A program made the position numbers and the translations under genes. A stretch of 11,148 nt of DNA from an uncultured Porphyromonas sp. (lineage in GTDB: Bacteria > Bacteroidota > Bacteroidia > Bacteroidales > Porphyromonadaceae). Below the pieces are notes generated by a model that searched no databases, was not told the origin of the DNA, and worked only from the letters and a program-made list of their open reading frames with translations. Positions 5,667-11,148 of the stretch are shown here, one piece after another. The stretch's first letter is position 1. Each line of letters begins with the position of its first letter. The stretch covers positions 1 to 11,148 of the forward strand of contig CAJPPK010000036.1 in the NCBI GenBank assembly GCA_905372565.1, written 5' to 3'.

Positions 5667-7466
5667 TTAGGAAAGACGCAGATGCAAGACCTCTCTCAGG
5701 CGCTGCACCTCGGGATTAATCTCGGTGAGCTTACGGAAGCGATCCTCTTTAGTCAGGACGACCTCAGCTTGCTCATCGGGCGTCTTCTCACGCAAGAGGA
5801 GCGAGAGTTTCTGATTACGCACCTCTCGGCGTAAGAAGCCTAGGAGCTGGGGCAAGACCTCTTCGACGATCTGACGGTTCGTATCACCAGGAGGCAGGGC
5901 TACCTCAGCTTCGGTCTCTGTCACGAGAGAGGGGAAGTCGCCAGTCAAGATCTTCTTACAGATCAATTGTTCCTTCGTCAGCTCTCGCTCGATAAAGAGC
6001 ATCCAGGCACGCTGCAGATCCTCTTGCGTGAATGGTTGATCCTCCTCAGTCGCAGCACGTGTCTCCGCTGTAGCTTCGACCTCTTGCTTCGGCTCTTCGA
6101 CACGCTTTCTAGCACCGAAAGGACGACGAGTAGCCGAAGCCGTCGGCATCGTCAATGGTGCTGGCTTCACCGGCTCAGTAGACTTGGGTTTAGCTATGGG
6201 AGCAGGCGTCGGCACTACTTGCTGAGGAGAGGGAGTGGGCTGTACTGTTGGACTAGCTACCGCGGGAGGAGCTGGTGAAGCTACCGAAGTAGTCGAAGCA
6301 GAAGCAGGCGTATTAGCAGGAGCTACAGAGGCTGGAGGAGCTGATACAGCTGGCGTCAGGGGGCTATCGGTGCGAAAGAGTGCAATCAGCGAAAGGAAGC
6401 TCAGCTCTAGGAGCAGGCGCTTATTCGAAGCACTCCGGTACTGCTGATCTGCCTGCGTAAGCGTCTTCAGCGCTCCAAAGAGCGATGCAGTCGTACAAGC
6501 TGAAGCTATACGCCCATAGTCCTGCTGGACACGCTCCGGCTTCTCTAGCAAGACGAGCGTATCGGGATGCTGAGCCACGAGCAAGTCACGCACAAAGGAT
6601 GCCAGACCGCTTAAGATCGTCTGCCCCTCAAAGCCCTTCGCTAGAAGTTCGTCTAGCAAAAGCAAAAGACCACGATGGTCTCCCTGAAGAAGGAGTTCGA
6701 AGGTACGGATGAAGTAGGTATAGTCAAGGACATTTAGGCTCTCTAGGGCATGCTCATAGGTGATATGCCCACCAGCGAAGCTCGCTATGCGGTCAAACAT
6801 CGAGAGCGCATCACGCATCCCTCCATCAGCCTTCTCAGCGATCAAGCCTAGGGCTGCTTCGTCCGCTTCGATCCCTTCGCTACTAGCGACGTACTGGAGA
6901 TGATGTGTAATATCTCCGACAGTGATCCGCTTGAAGTCATAGATCTGACAGCGTGAGAGGATCGTAGGAAGGATCTTATGCTTCTCGGTGGTAGCGAGGA
7001 TAAAGATGGCATAGCTAGGGGGCTCCTCCAAGGTCTTGAGGAAGGCATTGAAAGCCGTGACCGAGAGCATGTGGACCTCGTCAATAATATAGACCTTGTA
7101 GCGTCCGAGAGCAGGAGGCATAGCGACCTGCTCGGTGAGCTGACGAATATCCTCGACGGAGTTATTCGATGCGGCATCGAGCTCAAAGATATTGAAGGAT
7201 CGCTGTTCATTGAAGGCACGACAGCTCTCACACGCATTACAGGCCTCCCCCTCAGGGCTTAGGTTCATGCAGTTGATGGTCTTAGCCAAGACACGAGCTG
7301 CAGTGGTCTTCCCCACTCCTCGGGGTCCACAGAAGAGATAAGCGTGAGAGAGCTTGCCCGAGCGCACAGCAGTACGCAGTGTCGCGACCATAGCCCCCTG
7401 ACCGACGATGGTCTGGAAGCTATCGGGGCGATATTTACGAGCGGAGACGATATAGTTTTCTGCCAT
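5667..7466 (-). CDS. dnaX: DNA polymerase III gamma/tau subunit
   Basis: A 599-aa clamp-loader ATPase that loads the sliding clamp and couples polymerases in the replisome. The AAA+ domain has Walker A GPRGVGKTT (47-55), a zinc module with Cys66, Cys76, Cys79 and Cys82, Walker B with IIDE (127-130), sensor I ATT (158-160) and the SRC arginine finger (Arg172). The collar domain follows to about 370. A Pro/Ala/Ser-rich linker leads to a charged C-terminal region, so the product is tau-like. An in-frame ATG at 7580 would add 38 residues. I prefer 7466 because MAENYIVSARKYRP is the family's usual beginning, a promoter lies at 7518-7549, and the longer form would run into the tRNA terminator. I saw no A-AAA-AAG slippery site for a gamma form. 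Confidence 0.95.
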   Translation of the reverse strand: MAENYIVSARKYRPDSFQTIVGQGAMVATLRTAVRSGKLSHAYLFCGPRGVGKTTAARVLAKTINCMNLSPEGEACNACESCRAFNEQRSFNIFELDAASNNSVEDIRQLTEQVAMPPALGRYKVYIIDEVHMLSVTAFNAFLKTLEEPPSYAIFILATTEKHKILPTILSRCQIYDFKRITVGDITHHLQYVASSEGIEADEAALGLIAEKADGGMRDALSMFDRIASFAGGHITYEHALESLNVLDYTYFIRTFELLLQGDHRGLLLLLDELLAKGFEGQTILSGLASFVRDLLVAQHPDTLVLLEKPERVQQDYGRIASACTTASLFGALKTLTQADQQYRSASNKRLLLELSFLSLIALFRTDSPLTPAVSAPPASVAPANTPASASTTSVASPAPPAVASPTVQPTPSPQQVVPTPAPIAKPKSTEPVKPAPLTMPTASATRRPFGARKRVEEPKQEVEATAETRAATEEDQPFTQEDLQRAWMLFIERELTKEQLICKKILTGDFPSLVTETEAEVALPPGDTNRQIVEEVLPQLLGFLRREVRNQKLSLLLREKTPDEQAEVVLTKEDRFRKLTEINPEVQRLREVLHLRLS

Positions 7467-7517
7467 GCTGAAGGATCCACTAGGGGCGGGCAAGATGATC
7501 GCCCGTGAGCCATAAGA

Positions 7518-7549
7518 CAAAGATACGCATTTCGGAGCACCTTGCTCAA
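7518..7549 (-). promoter_or_regulatory. dnaX promoter
   Basis: On the minus strand TATCTTTG (7525 to 7518) matches the Bacteroidota -7 box. A TTG lies 21 bp upstream (7549 to 7547), within the usual 19-21 bp spacing. The implied transcription start near 7510 gives a leader of about 45 bases to the ATG at 7466, which supports that start over the one at 7580. Confidence 0.72.
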
Positions 7550-7560
7550 GGAGAAGGGCA

Positions 7561-7603
7561 TAAAAGCAGTAAGGCTTCACGCCCTGAGGGGTGAAGCCTT
7601 ACT
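7561..7603 (-). terminator. Terminator of the tRNA-Tyr/tRNA-Gly operon
   Basis: A perfect 13-bp stem (7568-7580 with 7591-7603) has a 10-base loop. On the minus strand it is followed by GCTTTTA. It lies 21 bp beyond the 3' end of tRNA-Gly and upstream of the dnaX promoter, so it separates the two units. Confidence 0.88.
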
Positions 7604-7623
7604 TGGTATACTGTCAGTTGTAG

Positions 7624-7696
7624 AGCGGAAGACGGGGCTCAAACCCGCGACCCTTAGCTTGGAAGGCTAATGCTCTATCAACTGAGCTACTTCCGC
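7624..7696 (-). tRNA. tRNA-Gly(TCC)
   Basis: A complete 73-nt cloverleaf on the minus strand. The acceptor strands GCGGAAG (7696 to 7690) and CTTCCGC (7631 to 7625) pair fully, with discriminator T at 7624. The anticodon stem TTAGC/GCTAA holds the loop CTTCCAA, giving anticodon TCC (7661-7663). The T loop is TTTGAGC. CCA is not encoded. It is 13 bp downstream of tRNA-Tyr and shares its promoter. Confidence 0.96.
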
Positions 7697-7709
7697 AATC
7701 CTTAGAGAG

Positions 7710-7792
7710 TGGGCAGTGATGGATTCGAACCACCGAAGGCGTAAGCCAGCTGAGTTACAGTCAGCCCCATTTGGCCACTCTGGTAACTGCCC
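7710..7792 (-). tRNA. tRNA-Tyr(GTA)
   Basis: An 83-nt class II tRNA on the minus strand. The acceptor GGGCAGT (7792 to 7786) pairs with ACTGCCC (7717 to 7711), with discriminator A at 7710. The anticodon stem GCTGA/TCAGC encloses CTGTAAC, giving anticodon GTA (7756-7758). A long variable arm with a small stem precedes the T arm, whose loop is TTCGAAT, as expected for bacterial tRNA-Tyr. CCA is not encoded. It begins only 30 bp after the ribH stop codon. Confidence 0.96.
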
Positions 7793-7810
7793 TTTCCGTT
7801 TCTTGCACTG

Positions 7811-7842
7811 CAAAGATACGAACTATTTTTCAACTGTGCAAA
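7811..7842 (-). promoter_or_regulatory. Promoter of the tRNA-Tyr/tRNA-Gly operon
   Basis: A textbook Bacteroidota promoter on the minus strand: -33 TTTG (7842 to 7839), a 20-bp spacer, and -7 TATCTTTG (7818 to 7811). Transcription should start around 7805, about 12 bases before the mature tRNA-Tyr. The -33 element lies inside the last codons of ribH. Confidence 0.85.
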
Positions 7843-8329
7843 TGGGACGACACATCTTTAGTGCTGTCTCGGCTGCTTCGGCACCTTTATTCCCGAGTGA
7901 GCCACCTGCACGATCCTCTGCCTGCGCCATCGTCTCGGTCGTTAGGACACCGAAGATCACAGGCCGATGTCGCTCTCCAAGACCTGGTGTAGCGACGGCA
8001 TTAAGCTGAGACAAACCGAAGGTCACTCCCTGACAGATATAGTCGAAGTGAGGTGTATCTCCACGGACTACACAGCCGATAGCGATGACGGCATCGAGAC
8101 AAGGATCCTCCAGCAAACGTGCTGAAGCATTCACTAGCTCGAATGCTCCTGGCACACGGAAGACCGTGATCTTCTTCACCCGCTGACGACGGAGTACCTC
8201 GAGAGCACCCTCGAGGAGAGGCTCAGTGATGTTGTCATTCCACTCCGCTACGGCGATACCGATATGTAGTCCTTCTCCCGAGGGGACAGGGCTATGATGA
8301 AGTGATTGGATATGATCTATGGTAGACAT
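7823..8329 (-). CDS. ribH: 6,7-dimethyl-8-ribityllumazine synthase
   Basis: A 168-aa cytoplasmic enzyme for the penultimate step of riboflavin synthesis. It condenses 5-amino-6-ribitylaminouracil with 3,4-dihydroxy-2-butanone 4-phosphate to give the lumazine. Visible signatures are AEWNDNIT (28-35, with Trp30 at the ring-stacking position), VPGAFEL (59-65), GCVVRGDTPHFDY (85-97, with His94 as the expected catalytic base) and VIFGVLTTETMAQAEDRAGG (124-143), followed by NKGAEAA. The length is usual for the family, which forms pentamers or 60-subunit capsids. It lies 31 bp downstream of the TPR gene on the same strand and is probably co-transcribed. No other rib gene and no FMN riboswitch is apparent here. 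I saw no terminator between ribH and tRNA-Tyr. Confidence 0.97.
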   Translation of the reverse strand: MSTIDHIQSLHHSPVPSGEGLHIGIAVAEWNDNITEPLLEGALEVLRRQRVKKITVFRVPGAFELVNASARLLEDPCLDAVIAIGCVVRGDTPHFDYICQGVTFGLSQLNAVATPGLGERHRPVIFGVLTTETMAQAEDRAGGSLGNKGAEAAETALKMCRPICTVEK

Positions 8330-8360
8330 AGGTGCTTACCTAGAGAAGATACGAGACAGA

Positions 8361-9038
8361 CTACTTACCCTGTGCCTGAGCACGCATCAGATCAGCTTCG
8401 ACCGTCTGAGCTTCGGGCGTGTTGTAGTACTTCTCCTTCACTTCCTTGTAGGCAGCGATCGCCTTGTCTGCCTTACCGAGCTTCTCATAGACATGTCCCG
8501 CCTTGATCAGACAGCTAGGAGAGATGGCTTCGCTGGAGGCCTGCTTAGCTGCCAACTCATACGCCTTCACGGCTTCCTCGAGCTTACCGAGCTGGACATA
8601 GCAGTCCCCGATCATACGCTGAATAGAGGGAGCCACTAGCGTCTCATCAGAGGAGAACTTCTTCAGCTCATCGAGTGCCTGCTGGTACTTGCCTTCATCA
8701 TAGAGGCAGATACCGCTGTAGGCGTGAGCGAGGTTAGCAGCATCCGTCCCAGAGAAGTTCTTGGCTATGGCTTCGAAGCCTGTCTGTCCCTTTAGGGCAA
8801 GGCTATCCTGGCCTGCGAGGAACTGATCCTCGGCGACGAAGAGCTGGGCGGTAGCCTTCTCGTTACGGGGGAGCTTAACAAAGCGATGGTAAGCGAAAAT
8901 ACCAAGAGCTACTACGACGATAGCGATACCGGCGATGAGGAGTTTCTTCCCGTGGCGCTCTAGGAAGAACTCGCCTTCGAGTACCTTCTCTTCGAACTTG
9001 TCCATACCATCAGGATGCTGCTGCTCGTGCTGTGACAT
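8361..9038 (-). CDS. Membrane-anchored tetratricopeptide repeat protein
   Basis: A 225-aa protein with a charged N terminus (1-31), one hydrophobic membrane segment (about 33-50, LLIAGIAIVVVALGIFAY), and then helical repeats that should face the periplasm. TPR-type helix pairs can be read around 104-128 (AYSGICLYDEGKYQQALDEL), 139-166 (IGDCYVQLGKLEEAVKAYEL) and 177-205 (IKAGHVYEKLGKADKAIAAY). The layout of an inner-membrane anchor plus TPRs resembles the YfgM family, which in E. coli associates with the SecYEG translocon, but functional equivalence is not shown here. It is followed after 31 bp by ribH, a pairing I recall from other Bacteroidales. A -7 box lies about 50 bp upstream of the ATG. 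Its molecular role is unknown. Confidence 0.88.
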   Translation of the reverse strand: MSQHEQQHPDGMDKFEEKVLEGEFFLERHGKKLLIAGIAIVVVALGIFAYHRFVKLPRNEKATAQLFVAEDQFLAGQDSLALKGQTGFEAIAKNFSGTDAANLAHAYSGICLYDEGKYQQALDELKKFSSDETLVAPSIQRMIGDCYVQLGKLEEAVKAYELAAKQASSEAISPSCLIKAGHVYEKLGKADKAIAAYKEVKEKYYNTPEAQTVEADLMRAQAQGK

Positions 9039-9088
9039 AAGATATTGTATTGTTATTAGCTAATTTACTTCTATTGGATTAAGTGTGG

Positions 9089-9096
9089 CAAAGATA
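9089..9096 (-). promoter_or_regulatory. Promoter -7 box of the TPR-ribH operon
   Basis: TATCTTTG on the minus strand (9096 to 9089) lies 50 bp upstream of the TPR gene's ATG at 9038. No TTG is seen at the expected -33 distance, so only the -7 element supports the call. It sits in the 124-bp gap after the BioG-like gene, where I found no convincing terminator. Confidence 0.65.
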
Positions 9097-9162
9097 CGAC
9101 TTTTCAAGGGAGAGCGAAAAGAGGAGCAAGGGGAGCGACATCAAGTATCCCCTCGCAGGCTG

Positions 9163-9846
9163 CTATAGGAGCTCCTCCCAAGAGCTGAAGTAACCTAAGA
9201 GATAGTGCACCCCATCCTTGATCTCTTCGGTAGCCACCCCCTGCTCCTCCCAGTAAATACGCTGACTCGCTGGAGGCACCACACGGTCATCCGTACCGAT
9301 GTACGCCTTCGTCCAAACCCCTTGTGCAGCAGGCTTGGGCACAGGACGTGGCGAAGCATGTGTCAGAGCATAGGGACGAAAGAGCTCCTCACGTATCGCC
9401 TCCGTAGAGCGAGCGGATAGGTCTACATGCAGGTGACGATAGGTCTTCCCGCCGACCATCTGCCGATTGAAGCGAGGGCGGTTAGCCTCAGTGATACTCT
9501 CTAGTGTAGAGAGATAGATCGTCTCGGGGATACCATAGCGGTCATCCATCGGATAACCCGTCCCCCCCAGTGCTGTAGCTGTGGTAATCCGACCCTTTAG
9601 ACTAGGCAAGCGCTCCATCAGACGATCCGTCGCCCAGATACCCATAGACCAAGCGACGACCTGAATCTCCTCATAGGGAGAGAAGTCAAAGGCCAAGGCA
9701 TCCTCTCGATAATCCCAGAGGATCAGCAGATCACGATCCTTGGGTTGACCGAGGTGTGCTACCGCTACGGGGCCGAGGGCCCAGCCATTGAGATAGAGGA
9801 GTAGACGTCGGGTAGGATGAGGAGCTGACTGAAAGAGTTGCTGCAT
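9163..9846 (-). CDS. bioG: BioG-like (DUF452) alpha/beta-hydrolase, probable pimeloyl-ACP methyl ester esterase
   Basis: A 227-aa cytoplasmic hydrolase that reads as the DUF452/BioG family. BioG removes the methyl group from pimeloyl-ACP methyl ester, ending the BioC-BioG route to the pimeloyl precursor of biotin. Features are LLLYLNGWALGP (15-26, oxyanion region), AWSMG with nucleophile Ser67 (65-69), GGTGYPMDDRYGIP (94-107), GTDDRVVPPASQRIYW (184-199, with the acid residue among Asp186/Asp187) and GVHY with His214. There is no signal peptide. It starts 12 bp after the DUF695 gene behind an unusually good Shine-Dalgarno. No bioC or other biotin gene is in the window; in some Bacteroides bioC and bioG are fused. 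Family membership is likely; the biotin role is inferred. Confidence 0.82.
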   Translation of the reverse strand: MQQLFQSAPHPTRRLLLYLNGWALGPVAVAHLGQPKDRDLLILWDYREDALAFDFSPYEEIQVVAWSMGIWATDRLMERLPSLKGRITTATALGGTGYPMDDRYGIPETIYLSTLESITEANRPRFNRQMVGGKTYRHLHVDLSARSTEAIREELFRPYALTHASPRPVPKPAAQGVWTKAYIGTDDRVVPPASQRIYWEEQGVATEEIKDGVHYLLGYFSSWEELL

Positions 9847-9853
9847 CAGATCT

Positions 9854-9860
9854 CCTCCTT
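9854..9860 (-). promoter_or_regulatory. Strong Shine-Dalgarno of bioG
   Basis: The minus strand reads TAAGGAGGAGATCTGATG: the TAA stop of the DUF695 gene overlaps AAGGAGG, which lies 7 bases before the bioG ATG. This near-perfect anti-16S match stands out because the other starts in the window have A-rich leaders without one. It fixes the start at 9846 and suggests translation coupled to the upstream gene. Confidence 0.8.
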
Positions 9861-10311
9861 AGTCTACATCGGCCTCCGCATCATCGGCCTCTGCCAGCTG
9901 AAGCATCTCTTGGTAGTCACTCCACTCGGGATCCTCTTCGCAGTGGATCTCTAGCGGGAGGGGTGGATAAGGAGCAAGGCAAGCGTTCAGGCGCTCGCCG
10001 AAGGTCGGAAGATGGCGGGTATAGAAGGTCCAGTCCTTCTGCCCCCCACCGGTATAGTTACCCGTGAGGATAGCCAGCTTATCCTTCTCCATCGTCTTCT
10101 TCAGTAGTGGCTCGATCTCTTCGATGAGCTTAGCAGAAGCCTCATCGGGCATCCCGTCCTGCTCTGAGCTGTAAGGGAAGGCAATGTCCACACGGACACG
10201 GAGCTTTCCCGTCTCGAAGAAGTTCTGTATCCCCTTGCGGACATTGAGGAAGACTAGCTGTTTATTATCGGTATGGCTCAGCGTGGTGAACCAGTCGTCA
10301 GTCAATACCAT
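9859..10311 (-). CDS. DUF695 domain protein
   Basis: A 150-aa protein without a signal peptide or membrane segment, thus probably cytoplasmic. It looks like a single DUF695 domain: an early Trp (DDWF, 5-8), RVDIAFPY (40-47) followed by DGMPDEAS, a central helix rich in Glu/Lys (60-78), LTGNYTGGGQKDWTFYTRH (82-100) and a late DPEWSDYQEML (127-137). The C-terminal ten residues are nearly all Asp, Glu or Ala. The biochemical function of DUF695 is unknown to me. It is followed after 12 bp by the BioG-like esterase, whose ribosome-binding site overlaps its stop codon, so the two are surely co-transcribed. Whether they act together is not known. Confidence 0.83.
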   Translation of the reverse strand: MVLTDDWFTTLSHTDNKQLVFLNVRKGIQNFFETGKLRVRVDIAFPYSSEQDGMPDEASAKLIEEIEPLLKKTMEKDKLAILTGNYTGGGQKDWTFYTRHLPTFGERLNACLAPYPPLPLEIHCEEDPEWSDYQEMLQLAEADDAEADVD

Positions 10312-10337
10312 ATTATACCATCAATATATTAGGAGTA

Positions 10338-10345
10338 TAAAGGTA
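10338..10345 (-). promoter_or_regulatory. Possible -7 box for DUF695-bioG
   Basis: TACCTTTA on the minus strand (10345 to 10338) matches the Bacteroidota -7 consensus TAnnTTTG except for its last base. It lies 26 bp upstream of the DUF695 ATG. No TTG occurs at the expected -33 spacing. It is offered as the best candidate in the divergent spacer. Confidence 0.35.
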
Positions 10346-10493
10346 CGCAATTCTCCCCTTGCGAGGTCGATAGCAACTAGGGAAACGAGCCCCTAGCCAA
10401 GATTTCCCTCTATGAAAAAGACCGTCGTCAAGAGGGGAAAATTGACCAACTACCTACCGAAAGTCACCTCTCCTCTCCCCCTCCCTAACGCAA

Positions 10494-10585
10494 GGGGCAT
10501 CAGTGTTACCTCAAAAGGGGCAACAGTAGTGCCTCCCGAGAGGCAACAGTAGTGCCACCTGAGGGGCATCAGTAGTGCCTACTAG
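10494..10585. repeat. Four tandem 23-bp repeat units (array 2)
   Basis: Four abutting units lie at 10494-10516, 10517-10539, 10540-10562 and 10563-10585. The conserved part is GGGGCAWCAGTAGTGCCT (18 bases), followed by five less conserved bases. Units 2 and 3 differ at only three positions; unit 1 is the most diverged. Each of units 2-4 contains a short dyad, GGCA seven bases from TGCC, which could bind a dimeric protein. The array ends 70 bp before the ychF -7 box. It does not match array 1 in sequence but has the same period, copy number and overall length. There are no spacers, so it is not a CRISPR. The rest of the 10312-10700 gap holds only promoter candidates and a 10-bp palindrome at 10630-10639. 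Confidence 0.95.
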
Positions 10586-10655
10586 TTGGAAATCACCATC
10601 GCCCCTCAGCTTCCCCTTAAGCGCCTCACCCCTCGAGGGACTACGGCTTTTTCCG

Positions 10656-10663
10656 TATCTTTG
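10656..10663 (+). promoter_or_regulatory. ychF promoter -7 box
   Basis: TATCTTTG, an exact Bacteroidota -7 box, lies 37 bp before the ychF ATG, within CCGTATCTTTGT, the same 12 bases as at 314-325 ahead of the regulator operon. No -33 TTG is apparent. An A-rich leader without a Shine-Dalgarno follows. Confidence 0.7.
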
Positions 10664-10700
10664 TAATTCATAATAAAATAGACTAAACAAGCGTAACTAT

Positions 10701-11148
10701 ATGGCATTACAATGCGGTATCGTGGGTCTTCCCAATGTCGGGAAGTCTACCCTCTTCAACTGTCTCTCCAATGCGAAAGCACAGTCCGCCAACTTCCCCT
10801 TCTGCACCATCGAGCCTAACGTCGGTGTGATCACCGTCCCCGATGAGCGTCTGAACAAGCTTGCAGAGATCGTACTCCCCCAGCGCATCGTCCCCACGAC
10901 CGTGGAGATCGTCGACATCGCTGGGCTGGTCAAGGGCGCAAGCAAGGGTGAAGGGCTGGGTAATAAGTTCCTCGCTAACATTCGTGAGACGGATGCCATC
11001 CTACACGTACTGCGCTGCTTTGACGATGACAACATCACCCACGTCGACGGCTCCGTAGATCCCCTGCGTGACAAGGCGATCATCGATACCGAGCTTCAGC
11101 TCAAGGACCTAGAGACCGTAGAGGCACGCATCCAGAAGGTCTACAAGC
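10701..11148 (+). CDS. ychF: Redox-regulated ATPase YchF, 5' part
   Basis: The first 149 codons of a gene that continues past the window edge. The protein begins MALQCGIVGLPNVGKST, with the P-loop GLPNVGKST (9-17). The G3 motif DIAGLVKGAS is at 73-82, followed by the family-typical GEGLGNKFLANIRETDAILH. YchF/OLA1 is a P-loop protein of the Obg-related group that prefers ATP to GTP, binds ribosomes and is linked to stress and redox responses. The specificity motif NxxE and the C-terminal TGS domain lie outside the window. The full family length is about 365 aa. The start is fixed by the conserved N terminus and the promoter box upstream. It is divergent from DUF695-bioG, and array 2 lies between them. 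Confidence 0.96.
   Translation, partial: MALQCGIVGLPNVGKSTLFNCLSNAKAQSANFPFCTIEPNVGVITVPDERLNKLAEIVLPQRIVPTTVEIVDIAGLVKGASKGEGLGNKFLANIRETDAILHVLRCFDDDNITHVDGSVDPLRDKAIIDTELQLKDLETVEARIQKVYK

Noticed and set aside
5967..6450. Programmed frameshift in dnaX making a short gamma form.
   Set aside because: No A-AAA-AAG-type slippery heptamer followed by a stem was seen near the Pro/Ala-rich linker on the minus strand.
7601..7616. Resemblance of ACTTGGTATACTGTCA to the array 1 core.
   Set aside because: Only a partial match, single copy, and next to the tRNA terminator; likely chance.
9100..9121. Small inverted repeat CTTTTC/GAAAAG after bioG as a terminator.
   Set aside because: Six AT-rich pairs with a 10-base loop and no T-run on the minus strand; too weak to call.
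10403..10440. Inverted repeat TTTCCCTCT/AGAGGGGAAA upstream of array 2.
   Set aside because: The arms are offset by an extra G and separated by 19 bases. Purine/pyrimidine runs of this sort are common in this spacer, so there is no functional support.
10412..10552. A 46-codon plus-strand reading frame beginning ATGAAAAAG and running into array 2.
   Set aside because: It has no promoter box or ribosome-binding site, ends within a repeat unit, and the 23-bp period is not a multiple of three, so the repeats are not maintained as protein. It could still be annotated as hypothetical, but I see no support for expression.

Overview
The window looks like the chromosome of a Porphyromonas species or close relative (Bacteroidota). 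The evidence is a 681-residue S9 peptidase that closely matches P. gingivalis dipeptidyl-peptidase 5, an order of regulator, LptE, TPR protein and SecG that I know from Bacteroidales, tRNA genes without an encoded CCA, starts mostly lacking Shine-Dalgarno sequences, and at least five copies of the Bacteroidota -7 box TATCTTTG. The DNA is fairly GC-rich for the genus. I cannot name the species.

Layout. (1) 1-97: 3' end of tRNA-Arg(ACG) and its terminator. (2) 98-347: spacer with four 23-bp tandem units (155-246) ahead of a promoter. (3) 348-3234, plus strand: sigma-54-type activator, lptE, a TPR-tailed protein and secG, tightly packed and probably one operon for envelope assembly and export. 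(4) 3235-3591: convergent spacer with two hairpins of shared sequence flanking a long imperfect palindrome. (5) 3592-7466, minus strand: dnaX, then the secreted peptidase dpp5 29 bp downstream. (6) 7561-7818, minus strand: tRNA-Tyr and tRNA-Gly with their own promoter and terminator. (7) 7823-9096, minus strand: a membrane-anchored TPR protein and ribH. (8) 9163-10345, minus strand: a DUF695 protein and a BioG-like esterase. (9) 10312-10700: divergent spacer with a second four-unit 23-bp array (10494-10585). (10) 10701 to the end: 5' part of ychF on the plus strand.

Most genes are conserved housekeeping genes. The least explained feature is the pair of 23-bp arrays. They are unrelated in sequence, but each has four abutting units, each unit has about 18 conserved and 5 variable bases, and each array lies upstream of a plus-strand TATCTTTG promoter. 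I see no phage, insertion sequence, CRISPR array or defence system.
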